Positions 1 through 6,742 of a DNA stretch of 12,168 nt are shown piece after piece. This DNA comes from Chloroflexota bacterium (GTDB lineage: Bacteria > Chloroflexota > Limnocylindria > Limnocylindrales > CSP1-4), in NCBI GenBank assembly GCA_029858845.1, contig JAOUEG010000032.1, positions 1 to 12,168 of the forward strand, written 5' to 3'. Each line of letters opens with the position of its first letter. The stretch's first letter is position 1. A program made the position numbers and the translations under genes. The notes beneath the pieces are model-generated. The model worked only from the letters and a program-made list of their open reading frames with translations. It was not told the DNA's origin and searched no databases.

Positions 1-135
1 GAGGAAGTAGTCGCCCGCCGCATAGGCGTCCAGCCCGGTCCGCACGGCGATCCTGCGCTCGGCGATCGGGAGCGGGCGGTAGGCCTTCGAGCGCCCGTCG
101 GCCTGGATGACGCGCCCGGTGACGGTGCCGGTCAC
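1..135 (-). CDS. DUF309-like protein, N-terminal fragment cut by the window edge
   Basis: Reading leftward from a GTG at 133-135 there are 45 open codons to the window edge. The peptide begins MTGTVTGRVIQ and ends with LDAYAAGDYFL. The closing G-(D/E)-Y-F after a small helix resembles the start of the DUF309 helical bundle, where a similar motif is followed by A-H-E and more conserved residues that lie outside the window. The GTG overlaps the TGA of the upstream DUF2203 gene in a GTGA arrangement, so the two are very probably co-transcribed and translationally coupled. The coding call rests on the overlap and the uninterrupted frame. The family call rests on one short motif and is tentative; no function is known to me for this family. 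Confidence 0.5.
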   Translation of the reverse strand, partial: MTGTVTGRVIQADGRSKAYRPLPIAERRIAVRTGLDAYAAGDYFL

Positions 136-542
136 TGGAGTTCGATCAGTGGCCGCCGGCTGCCGAATCCGGACTCCATCTCGTGCCACTGGGTGACCTC
201 GGTCTCGCCGAGTTGCCAGCAGAGCCAGATCTGGCGACCGCCGGCAAGGGCGGGAAAGTCGATCAGGCCGCGCTCGATGTCGCGGAGCGTGATCCCGAGG
301 GTTTCGAGCCGCGCGACGGCAGCCGTCATCTGGTCGATCACTCCCTGCATCCGCAGGCGGATCAGCCGCGATTCGTCCGCGTCGAGTTCGCCGGCCGGCC
401 CACTGCCCGAGGGCGATGTCGCCTTGAGGATCCTGTCGCGCAGGCTGATGAGCTCGGCACGCTGATCCGCGAGGGTCGCCAGGAGGGGCGCGACCTCGGT
501 CAGGGCCTCGTTCGCATCATCGACATCGAAGAAGCGGGTCAT
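132..542 (-). CDS. DUF2203 family protein
   Basis: A 136-residue soluble protein without signal peptide or membrane segment. The N-terminal half (about 1-45) is a charged helix starting MTRFFDVDDANEALTEVAPL, typical of the family, where an F-x-(V/L)-(D/E)-(D/E)-A-N pattern precedes a leucine-rich helix. The C-terminal half has the diagnostic run G-I-x-L-R-D-I-E-R-G-L-I-D-F-P, then IWLCWQLGE and WHEMESGFGSRRPL, matching the conserved LCWxxGE and WH motifs of DUF2203. Length is normal and the protein looks complete. The biochemical role is unknown. The gene opens a leftward pair with the DUF309-like gene (GTGA overlap). No Shine-Dalgarno sequence precedes the ATG; a TAGAAT hexamer ends nine bases before it, so the message may be leaderless. 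Confidence 0.88.
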   Translation of the reverse strand: MTRFFDVDDANEALTEVAPLLATLADQRAELISLRDRILKATSPSGSGPAGELDADESRLIRLRMQGVIDQMTAAVARLETLGITLRDIERGLIDFPALAGGRQIWLCWQLGETEVTQWHEMESGFGSRRPLIELQ

Positions 543-551
543 GGTCGGGGG

Positions 552-557
552 ATTCTA
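552..557 (-). promoter_or_regulatory. Possible -10 element for the DUF2203 pair
   Basis: On the minus strand this reads TAGAAT, five of six matches to the TATAAT consensus, in an otherwise GC-rich gap. It ends nine bases before the DUF2203 ATG, so transcription would start almost at the start codon; the absence of a ribosome-binding site agrees with a leaderless message. I see no good -35 at 16-18 bases. Confidence 0.35.
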
Positions 558-615
558 GCCCGACATGCGAACCGGGGCCTCGCGCCAATGAGGCGGTCGC
601 GTACCATCGGGCCAC

Positions 616-659
616 ATCCGCCGCCCCGGCGGCGCACGAGGCCCGGGCCGGCGGCGGAT
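616..659 (+). promoter_or_regulatory. Long stem-loop directly before the SDR ribosome-binding site
   Basis: ATCCGCCGCC at 616-625 pairs perfectly with GGCGGCGGAT at 650-659 (10 bp). The 24-base loop holds a further self-complementary GGCCCGGGCC at 640-649. The stem ends one base before the GGAGGA Shine-Dalgarno sequence at 661-666. A weak -10-like TACCAT at 602-607 would place the hairpin at the very 5' end of the mRNA. It could stabilise the message or modulate ribosome access; function is inferred. Confidence 0.55.
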
Positions 660-670
660 CGGAGGAGTAC

Positions 671-1438
671 ATGGATCTGGGTCTCGACGGTGCACGCGCA
701 CTCGTCGGAGGAGGCTCTGGGGGGCTCGGCGAGGCGATCGGGTCGGCACTCACCGCCGAGGGAGCCCGTGTGGCACTGGTGGGCCGTCCTTCCACCCGGC
801 TCGAGCAGGCCGCCGACCGGGTGCCGGGGGCGGCTGTCGCCGCCGATCTGGCCACGTCGGACGGACCGGCCGCGGCCGTTGCCCGAAGCGTTGATCTGCT
901 CGGCGGGCTGGACCTGCTGCTGGTCAATTCCGGCGGCCCGCAACCCGGTCGGTTCGAGGAGCTGGACGACGATGCCTGGAGCGCCGCGATCGACGGGACG
1001 CTCCGGAGTGCCCTGCGCCTCATCCGGGCCGCGCTGCCGCACCTCCGCAAGAGCGATCGGCCGGCCATTCTCATCATCCTGTCCTCGTCGGTCCGGGAGC
1101 CGATCCCCGACCTGACGACGTCCAACGTGCTTCGGCCCGGACTGGCAGGCCTGATCAAGTCGATCACGTCCGAGATCGCCCCGATCCGGATCAACGGGAT
1201 CGCTCCCGGACGGGTTGCGACCGCTCGCATCGCGCAGCTGGATGCTTCGACCGCCGCCAGGACCGGCGCGACGCAGGATGCGATCCGTGATTCGCTCATC
1301 GCGCGGATCCCCCTCGGCCGATATGGCGACCCGGCCGAGGTGGGTCGATTGGGTGCCTTCCTGCTGTCGCCTGCAGCGTCATACGTCACCGGCGCGATCG
1401 TGCCGGTGGACGGTGGCATGGTGAGGAGTCTTCCCTGA
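671..1438 (+). CDS. Atypical SDR-family oxidoreductase (3-oxoacyl-ACP-reductase-like)
   Basis: A 255-residue Rossmann-fold protein of normal SDR length. The nucleotide-binding loop is GGGSGGLG (13-20), with Gly in place of the usual Thr of TGxxxGxG. AADL (57-60) and VNSGG (85-89, the NNAG equivalent) follow, then the serine strand LSSS (137-140). The YxxxK catalytic pair is absent: the expected place reads SNVLR (151-155), so Tyr becomes Ser and Lys becomes Arg. The end is classical: RINGIAPG, the GDPAEVG segment and YVTGAIVPVDGG. This matches the FabG-like SDR subgroup known to lack the canonical tetrad, so substrate and even catalysis are uncertain. GGAGGA at 661-666 supports the ATG. Its TGA shares one base with the proline dehydrogenase ATG, so the two form an operon. 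Confidence 0.9.
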   Translation: MDLGLDGARALVGGGSGGLGEAIGSALTAEGARVALVGRPSTRLEQAADRVPGAAVAADLATSDGPAAAVARSVDLLGGLDLLLVNSGGPQPGRFEELDDDAWSAAIDGTLRSALRLIRAALPHLRKSDRPAILIILSSSVREPIPDLTTSNVLRPGLAGLIKSITSEIAPIRINGIAPGRVATARIAQLDASTAARTGATQDAIRDSLIARIPLGRYGDPAEVGRLGAFLLSPAASYVTGAIVPVDGGMVRSLP

Positions 1439-2355
1439 TGCGTCGCATCTTCCTCTGGGCTGCCCGGAACCCCTGGCTCAAGGAGCGGTTGCCGAAGTTC
1501 TCGTTCATGCAGCGGGCCGTTCGGCGGTTCATGCCGGGCGTGACCATGGATTCCGCCCTGGATGCCGCAGCGCCGCTTCAGGCCGCCGGCATCGCGACGA
1601 TGTACACGAGGCTCGGCGAGAACCTGACCACGCTCGCGGAGGCGGACGAGGTCGCCGATCATTACATCGGGTTGCTGGACGCCATCCGTGACCGCGGGCT
1701 CGACGGCGAGGTGTCCGTCAAGCCGACGCAGCTGGGATTGGACCACGACGAAGATGCCACCCTCGCGCACCTGGTCAGGATCGCCGAGCATGCGGCCACG
1801 ACCGACTCCTATCTGTGGATCGACATGGAAGGCAGCGCCTACGTCGAGGCCACCATCCGCCTGTACGAGCGCCTGCGCGCGGTCCAGCCCCGGACCGGTA
1901 TCTGCCTCCAGGCCTACCTGAAGCGGACCGCCGGGGACGTTGCCCGATTGATGCCCCTGGATCCGGCCATCCGGCTGGTGAAGGGCGCCTATGACGAACC
2001 GGCCGCGATCGCCTATCGCGACAAGCGACGCGTCGACTCCAACTTCGTCGGCGTTGCCGTCCGCTTCCTGCTCGAGGGACGGGATCGCCCGATCCGCCTG
2101 GGCCTCGGTACCCACGACGTCGACCTCATCGAGCAGATCTCGGAGCAGGTGGCGTCTGCCGGGGTGGGGCTCGACGCATTCGAAGTCGAGATGCTGTTCG
2201 GGATCCGGACCTCTGAGCAATACCGCCTCGCCAAGGCCGGCTATCGCGTGTCGACCCTCATCGCCTACGGCGAGCATTGGTACCCCTGGTACATGCGCCG
2301 CCTCGCTGAGCGACCGGCCAACGTCACCTTCGCCATCCGCTCGCTCCTGCCGTAG
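1438..2355 (+). CDS. Proline dehydrogenase, monofunctional (PutB/FadM type)
   Basis: FAD enzyme oxidising L-proline to 1-pyrroline-5-carboxylate and passing electrons to the respiratory chain. The 305 residues cover one proline dehydrogenase TIM barrel without a fused P5C dehydrogenase, the usual length of the monofunctional form. Visible motifs: RLGEN (58-62), SVKPTQLGL (93-101, Lys95), WIDME (127-131), QAYLKRT (158-164), RLVKGAYDEP (179-188), GTHD (224-227), AFEVEMLFGI (247-256) and the C-terminal YMRRLAERP (285-293), whose paired arginines bind the proline carboxylate in this family. A basic, aromatic N-terminus (1-35) could aid membrane association. GAGGAG at 1423-1428 is the likely ribosome-binding site inside the SDR end. 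No P5C dehydrogenase is present in the window, so the next step must be encoded elsewhere. Confidence 0.95.
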   Translation: MRRIFLWAARNPWLKERLPKFSFMQRAVRRFMPGVTMDSALDAAAPLQAAGIATMYTRLGENLTTLAEADEVADHYIGLLDAIRDRGLDGEVSVKPTQLGLDHDEDATLAHLVRIAEHAATTDSYLWIDMEGSAYVEATIRLYERLRAVQPRTGICLQAYLKRTAGDVARLMPLDPAIRLVKGAYDEPAAIAYRDKRRVDSNFVGVAVRFLLEGRDRPIRLGLGTHDVDLIEQISEQVASAGVGLDAFEVEMLFGIRTSEQYRLAKAGYRVSTLIAYGEHWYPWYMRRLAERPANVTFAIRSLLP

Positions 2356-2510
2356 CCCGGCGCGGACGCCCAGGCCGGACAGGCCATCTCCGTCCAGGCG
2401 GCTGCGCCAGGAAGACGTGCTTGACGTCGGCCGGCGATGGCCCGATGCTCGCGCGACGCACGATGGCGTCCGCGCTGCCGCCGGTCGTCTCGCCTCGGAG
2501 GAGCCCCGCC

Positions 2511-3704
2511 ATGACCGCCACGACCGGCCTTCGCGTCGCTGATCGGATGCGCCTGATCGGCACCGAGAGCGCCTTCGAAGTCAGCGCGAGAGCCCGCGCG
2601 CTCGAAGCCGAGGGGCGCTCGATCATCCACCTCCAGATCGGCGAACCGGACTTCGACACCCCGGCCCACGTGCGGGAGGCGGCGAAGCGCGCCCTCGACG
2701 AAGGCGCCACGCATTACGCACCGTTCCCCGGGATCCCTGCCCTCCGCGAGGCCATCGCGTCCGATGTCACGACCCGCAAGGGCGCCCCCGCCGATCCGTC
2801 CCAGGTCTTCGTGACCGTGGGCGGCAAGGGCGTGATGCTCTACGCGATCCTGGGCCTGATCGACCCCGGCGACGAGGTGATCGTTCCCGATCCGGGTTAC
2901 CCGATCTACGAGTCGCTGACCGGATTCGTGGGAGCCGTGGCGGTGCCGATCCCGATCCGGATGGAGCACGACTTCCGGCTCGACGTGGATGAGCTCGCCT
3001 CACTGATCACGCCGAAGACGCGGATGCTGATCCTCAATTCACCGGCGAACCCGACCGGCGGCGTGCTCACCCGAGGCGACATCACCAGGATCGCCGAGCT
3101 GGCGCTCGAGCATGACCTGTGGGTCCTGTCCGACGAGATCTACGGGCGGATCCTGTACGACCACGCAGAGCACGTCTCGATCGCAGCCCTGCCCGGGATG
3201 GCCGAGCGGACGATCATCCTGGACGGCTTCTCCAAGACCTTCGCCATGACCGGTTGGCGGCTCGGCTACGCCGTCGTGCCGCATGCCCTGATCCCCGTGT
3301 TCAGCCAGCTCGTCATCAACACCATCAGCTGCGCCCCGACCTTCGTCCAGGTGGGTGCCGTGGAGGCGCTGGTCGGTCCGCAGGACGATGTCGAGGCGAT
3401 GCTCGTCGAGTTCAAGGCCCGGCGCGACCTGGTGGTCGCTGGCCTGAACGAGATCCCCGGTGTCCGCTGCGCCAACCCGGTGGGCGCGTTCTACGCGTTC
3501 CCCAGGATCTCCGGCACCGGGCTGGATGGCGCCGTGCTCGCGGATCGGCTCCTCCGTGAGGCGGGCGTCTGCGTCCTCGCCGGCACGGCATTCGGCGGCG
3601 TGGGGACCGACCACATCAGGATCTCCTACGCGAACTCGCGCGAGAACCTGACCGAGGCCCTTGGGCGGATCGGTCGCTTCGTGGAGGGCCTGGACCGTGG
3701 CTGA
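2511..3704 (+). CDS. PLP-dependent class I/II aminotransferase (aspartate/aromatic-like)
   Basis: A 397-residue fold-type I transaminase, cytosolic and of normal length. Motifs: IGEPDFDTP (about 43-51), THYAPFPGIPALREAI, VGGKG (the phosphate-binding loop), PDPGYPIYE, SPANPTGG (Asn180), SDEIYGR (Asp208 pairing with the PLP ring nitrogen, Tyr211), SKTFAMTGWRLGY with the Schiff-base Lys242, and a C-terminal RISYANS whose Arg should bind the substrate carboxylate. These place it in the I-gamma aspartate aminotransferase subgroup, which also includes enzymes using alanine, aromatic amino acids or glyoxylate, so substrate is not assigned. The ATG at 2511 is chosen because GGAGGAG at 2497-2503 lies seven bases upstream; the in-frame TTG at 2421 would add 30 unconserved residues. 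Its end overlaps the next gene by eight bases. Confidence 0.93.
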   Translation: MTATTGLRVADRMRLIGTESAFEVSARARALEAEGRSIIHLQIGEPDFDTPAHVREAAKRALDEGATHYAPFPGIPALREAIASDVTTRKGAPADPSQVFVTVGGKGVMLYAILGLIDPGDEVIVPDPGYPIYESLTGFVGAVAVPIPIRMEHDFRLDVDELASLITPKTRMLILNSPANPTGGVLTRGDITRIAELALEHDLWVLSDEIYGRILYDHAEHVSIAALPGMAERTIILDGFSKTFAMTGWRLGYAVVPHALIPVFSQLVINTISCAPTFVQVGAVEALVGPQDDVEAMLVEFKARRDLVVAGLNEIPGVRCANPVGAFYAFPRISGTGLDGAVLADRLLREAGVCVLAGTAFGGVGTDHIRISYANSRENLTEALGRIGRFVEGLDRG

Positions 3705-4683
3705 CGTCCAGCGCCCGCGCGTGTTCGTTGCGCGGGTCATCCCGGACGAGGGTCTCGCCGCGGTGAGCGCGGTGTGTGAGATGGACCTGTGGGACGGGGA
3801 GCTGCCTCCGCCTCGATCGGAACTCCTGCGGCGCGTGGCCGGCTGCGACGGGGTCATGACGCTGTTGACCGACCGGGTGGACGACGAGTTCCTCGACGCG
3901 GCAGGCCCCCAGCTGAAGGTCGTGTCGAACTACGCCGTGGGCTTCGACAACATCGATCTCGAGGCGTGCGCACGCCGCGGCATCCCGGTCGGCAACACGC
4001 CGGGGGTCCTGACCGAGACGACGGCGGATCTCGCCTGGGCGCTGCTGATGGCGGCCGCCCGCCGGCTCCCCGAGGGCGATCGCTACGTCCGTGACGGTCG
4101 CTGGAAGACCTGGGGTCCACTGCTTCTGCTGGGCCCGGACGTCCACGGTGCGACCATCGGGATCGTCGGTTTCGGACGCATCGGCCAGGCGATGGCTCGT
4201 CGGGCGCAGGGGTTCGGGATGGAGATCCTCTATCACGACGTCAACCGGCTGCCGGAGGCGGTTTCGTCACCACTGGGCGCGACGTACGTCCCGCTCGAGG
4301 ACCTGCTCGGGAGGAGCGACTTCGTGACCCTCCATGTGAACCTCACGCCCGAGACCCGTCACCTCATCAGCGATTCGACCCTGGCCCTCATGAAGCCGAC
4401 GGCGGTCCTGGTCAACACGTCGCGCGGCCCGGTCGTGGATCAGCCGGCCCTGGCCCGAGCCCTTCGGGAAGGAACCATCTGGGCTGCCGGGCTGGATGTC
4501 ACGGATCCCGAGCCGATCCCGCTGGAAGATCCCCTCATGGGTTTGGACAACTGTCTGATCGTGCCGCACATCGCGTCGGCATCGCGGGCGACCCGAGGCA
4601 GGATGGCCGCGATGGCCGCCGCGAACCTGGTCGCCGGCGTGTTCGGGGAGCCGCTCCCGACCCGGGTGCCCGTGCCGGCCTGA
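3697..4683 (+). CDS. D-2-hydroxyacid dehydrogenase (glyoxylate/hydroxypyruvate reductase type)
   Basis: A 328-residue NAD(P)-dependent reductase interconverting 2-oxo acids and D-2-hydroxy acids. The N-terminal half has LKVVSNYAVGFDNIDLEAC and GNTPGVLTETTADLAWALLMAAARR, typical of the glyoxylate/hydroxypyruvate reductase branch. The Rossmann motif is GFGRIG (158-163), with Asp-Val-Asn-Arg at the end of the next strand. The catalytic triad is visible: Arg243 in NTSRGPVVD, Glu272 in DPEPIPLEDP and His291 in VPHIASAS. The GTG at 3697 is chosen because GGAGGG at 3683-3688 sits eight bases upstream; an in-frame TTG at 3661 lies deep inside the aminotransferase. The eight-base overlap implies translational coupling, consistent with transamination (for example serine to hydroxypyruvate) followed by reduction to glycerate. 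That pathway is inference. Confidence 0.93.
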   Translation: MADVQRPRVFVARVIPDEGLAAVSAVCEMDLWDGELPPPRSELLRRVAGCDGVMTLLTDRVDDEFLDAAGPQLKVVSNYAVGFDNIDLEACARRGIPVGNTPGVLTETTADLAWALLMAAARRLPEGDRYVRDGRWKTWGPLLLLGPDVHGATIGIVGFGRIGQAMARRAQGFGMEILYHDVNRLPEAVSSPLGATYVPLEDLLGRSDFVTLHVNLTPETRHLISDSTLALMKPTAVLVNTSRGPVVDQPALARALREGTIWAAGLDVTDPEPIPLEDPLMGLDNCLIVPHIASASRATRGRMAAMAAANLVAGVFGEPLPTRVPVPA

Positions 4684-4699
4684 CCGCGCCCGCACGCGG
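4684..4699 (+). terminator. Hairpin directly after the hydroxyacid dehydrogenase stop
   Basis: CCGCG (4684-4688), loop CCCGCA, CGCGG (4695-4699): a perfect 5-bp GC stem starting at the base after the TGA. No U-tract follows, so it is at best a weak or factor-dependent terminator or a 3' end stabiliser. Confidence 0.4.
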
Positions 4700-4732
4700 A
4701 GCCCAGCGCACTGTTGCGATCGCGAAACCGAA

Positions 4733-4748
4733 TGTGACCTTTGTCACT
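4733..4748 (+). promoter_or_regulatory. CRP/FNR-family-like operator before the flavoprotein operon
   Basis: TGTGACCTTTGTCACT: a perfect inverted repeat GTGAC-N4-GTCAC, matching the cAMP-receptor consensus TGTGA-N6-TCACA in nine of ten defined positions. It lies about 135 bases before the GTG of the flavoprotein gene, in a 200-base gap, on a locally AT-richer patch. TTGTCA at 4741-4746 could double as a -35, but no convincing -10 was found. The family consensus is established knowledge; that this site is bound is inference. No CRP-type protein with a helix-turn-helix is encoded in the window. Confidence 0.55.
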
Positions 4749-4883
4749 TCCCGGGCAGTGTGGGCAACCGGGAACATGGGCGGCAATTACCTATCAGGCA
4801 GGCGGCCGACGGATCGGATCACGTCGGTGCCGCGTTCATCCACCAACGAGATTCGGCACACCCGGGGGATGGGAGGGAAGTCC

Positions 4884-6302
4884 GTGGCGACCGCACATAC
4901 CCCGACGGCCGAGTCTCAGTCATCGGCCGGTGATGCCGCCCTGGTCGACGGGTCGCGGGTCGCGGTCATCGGGGGCGGGCCGGCGGGTGCGCTGTTCGCC
5001 CACTTCCTGCTCCAGATGGCGGAGCGCGTCGACCTCGAGATCGGGGTGGACATCTACGAGCCGCGCCTGTTCGCCAAGCCCGGGCCGGTCGGCTGCAACA
5101 TGTGCGGTGGGATCATCTCGGAGTCCCTCGTCCAGAATCTGGCCCTGGACGGCGTGCGACTGCCCAAGGACGTGGTCCAGCGTGGAATCGACTCGTACGT
5201 GCTCCACATGGACGTCGGCAGCGTCAGGATCGCGACCCCGAATGAGGAGATGCGGATCGGGGCGGTCCACCGGGGTGGCGGTCCGCGCGATGTCACCGAG
5301 GCGAACTGGGAGTCGTTCGACCAGCACCTGATCGAGATGGCGACCGATTCCGGGGCGAAGATCATCCCGGCGCGGGTGGACGCGGTCACCCGTGACGACG
5401 GCCGGCTGGTGCTCCAGGTTCGAGACGGTGAACCGCAGACCTATGACCTGGTCGTCGTGGCCACGGGCGTCAACACGTCCATCCTCAAGACGTTCGAGGG
5501 GCTCGGGATCGGGTACGAGCGACCCCAGGTGACGAAGACCCTCATTCGTGAGTACTTCCTCGGCCAGGACGTCATCAACGAGACGCTCGGGACGTCCATG
5601 CACGTCTTCCTGCTGAATATCCCTCGGCTCGAGTTCGCTGCCCTGATCCCGAAGGGCGACTACGTGACGATGTGCCTGCTGGGCGACGAGATCGACAATG
5701 CGCTTGGCGACGCCTTCGCGGCGGCACCCGAGGTCCGCGCCGTCATGCCGGCCGATTGGGATCCGGAGGTGAAGTCGTGTCAGTGCCTGCCCCACATCAA
5801 CGTCAGGGGCGTGGAGAAGCCGTACGCGGAGCGGTTGCTCTTCATCGGCGATAGCGGCGTCACGCGCCTCTACAAGGATGGGATCGGCGCTGCCTACCGG
5901 ACCGCCAAGGCGGCGGCCCGCGTGGCCATCTTCGAAGGCGTTTCGGAAGACGCCTTCCGCGAGCACTATCTGCCGGTCTGCCGGTCGATCACCAGCGACA
6001 ATCGGGTCGGGCGATATGCATTCCTTCTCACGCAGCTTGCCCAGCGCCTGCGGTTCGTCCGCCGGATCATCCTGTACGTGGCGGCCGCCGAGCAGGCGAC
6101 CCCGCGACGCCGACCCCGCATGAGCTCGATCCTGTGGGACATGTTCTCGGGAAGCGCGCCATACAGCGACATCTTCATGCGCATGTTCCACCCGGTGCTC
6201 ATCGTGCGCGCCGCGCTCGCGTTCCCGGCGACGCTGCTGTCCCGGACCCCCCGGTCGACGCCCGGCGCCCATGCGGCGATCAGCACGAAGGAGAACCGAT
6301 GA
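4884..6302 (+). CDS. FAD-dependent oxidoreductase, geranylgeranyl-reductase-like
   Basis: A 472-residue flavoprotein. After a variable 24-residue lead comes the FAD Rossmann motif RVAVIGGGPAGA (25-36) and an acidic strand end VDIYEP. A CNMCGG motif (Cys71, Cys74) sits where geranylgeranyl reductases carry their conserved CGG active-site cysteine. DLVVVATGV and a second FAD motif, LLFIGDSGVTRLYKDGIGAA (Asp323), follow. The last 90 residues are basic and hydrophobic (RRIILYVAAAEQ, FHPVLIVRAALAFPATLLSR), suggesting membrane contact or binding of an isoprenoid-like substrate. The GTG at 4884 is chosen because GGGAGGGAAG at 4871-4880 precedes it by few bases; the in-frame ATG at 4869 is the alternative. 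Its TGA overlaps the next ATG by four bases. Substrate is unknown: it may reduce prenyl groups, a quinone or another lipid. Confidence 0.85.
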   Translation: MATAHTPTAESQSSAGDAALVDGSRVAVIGGGPAGALFAHFLLQMAERVDLEIGVDIYEPRLFAKPGPVGCNMCGGIISESLVQNLALDGVRLPKDVVQRGIDSYVLHMDVGSVRIATPNEEMRIGAVHRGGGPRDVTEANWESFDQHLIEMATDSGAKIIPARVDAVTRDDGRLVLQVRDGEPQTYDLVVVATGVNTSILKTFEGLGIGYERPQVTKTLIREYFLGQDVINETLGTSMHVFLLNIPRLEFAALIPKGDYVTMCLLGDEIDNALGDAFAAAPEVRAVMPADWDPEVKSCQCLPHINVRGVEKPYAERLLFIGDSGVTRLYKDGIGAAYRTAKAAARVAIFEGVSEDAFREHYLPVCRSITSDNRVGRYAFLLTQLAQRLRFVRRIILYVAAAEQATPRRRPRMSSILWDMFSGSAPYSDIFMRMFHPVLIVRAALAFPATLLSRTPRSTPGAHAAISTKENR

Positions 6303-6712
6303 GCGAAGCGGCTCTTGGCCGGCTCTACGAGGATGGGGAGATCGTCGTTCGGCAGGGCGAGGTCGGGGACTGCCTGTACGTGATCCAGGACGGGACCGTG
6401 GAGTTCCTGACCGAGGAGGACGGTACGGAGGTGATCCTTCGCACAGCCGGGGCGAACGAGGTCTTCGGTGAGATGGCGATCTTCGAGCGCCAGACGCGCT
6501 CGGCGACGGTCCGTGCTCGTGGGCCGGCCCGCATCCTCACGGTGGACAAGAAGAACTTCATGCGACGCATCAACGAGGACCCCTCCCTCGCCTTCAATCT
6601 GGTCGTCACGATGTCTCACCGCGTGCGCGAGCTCAGTCACGAGGTCGTGCAGCTCGAGGCAGAGCTGCGCTCATTGCGGGCCGGGGCTGGATCGGCCCAC
6701 GCGGACGGCTAG
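6299..6712 (+). CDS. Stand-alone cyclic-nucleotide-binding-domain protein
   Basis: A 137-residue protein. Residues 8-85 form a cNMP-binding beta-roll: RQGEVGDCLYVIQDGTVEF, then EDGTEVILRTAGANEVFGEM with the phosphate-binding cassette FGEMAIFERQTRSATV (Glu58 and Arg67 are the usual ribose and phosphate contacts). Residues 84-127 are helical, with a heptad-like MSHRVRELSHEVVQLEAEL that probably dimerises. There is no CRP-type helix-turn-helix, so it is more likely a sensor or adaptor than a transcription factor. AAGGAG at 6288-6293, five bases before the ATG, fixes the start; ATGA overlaps the flavoprotein stop, so the two are translationally coupled and presumably work together. Conserved ligand contacts suggest genuine cAMP or cGMP binding, but this is untested. 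Confidence 0.88.
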   Translation: MSEAALGRLYEDGEIVVRQGEVGDCLYVIQDGTVEFLTEEDGTEVILRTAGANEVFGEMAIFERQTRSATVRARGPARILTVDKKNFMRRINEDPSLAFNLVVTMSHRVRELSHEVVQLEAELRSLRAGAGSAHADG

Positions 6713-6742
6713 CCCTCACCCAGGGGACCCAACACCGAGGCC

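Noticed and set aside
616..659. Reading the 10-bp inverted repeat as mobile-element ends or a CRISPR repeat
   Set aside because: There is one copy, a 24-base loop, no spacer series and no transposase or cas gene nearby.
183..1115. A 310-codon plus-strand frame across the DUF2203 gene and the SDR start
   Set aside because: It is antisense to DUF2203, then out of frame with the SDR; it also crosses the hairpin and the promoter-like gap.
517..2277. A 586-codon open frame on the minus strand opposite the SDR and proline dehydrogenase genes
   Set aside because: It is antisense to two proteins with full family motifs, is composition-driven (Arg, Pro, Gly, Ala rich) and shows no recognisable domain; long antisense frames are expected at this GC content.
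2421..2510. TTG start adding 30 residues to the aminotransferase
   Set aside because: GGAGGAG lies just before the ATG at 2511, and the extra residues do not resemble the family.
4920..6272. A 450-codon minus-strand open frame opposite the flavoprotein
   Set aside because: It mirrors codon structure of a clear FAD protein, has no motif and no ribosome-binding site I can see.
6134..6298. N-terminal extension of the cyclic-nucleotide-binding protein
   Set aside because: It would overlap the flavoprotein by more than 160 bases, is unlike the domain family, and the ATG at 6299 has an excellent AAGGAG.
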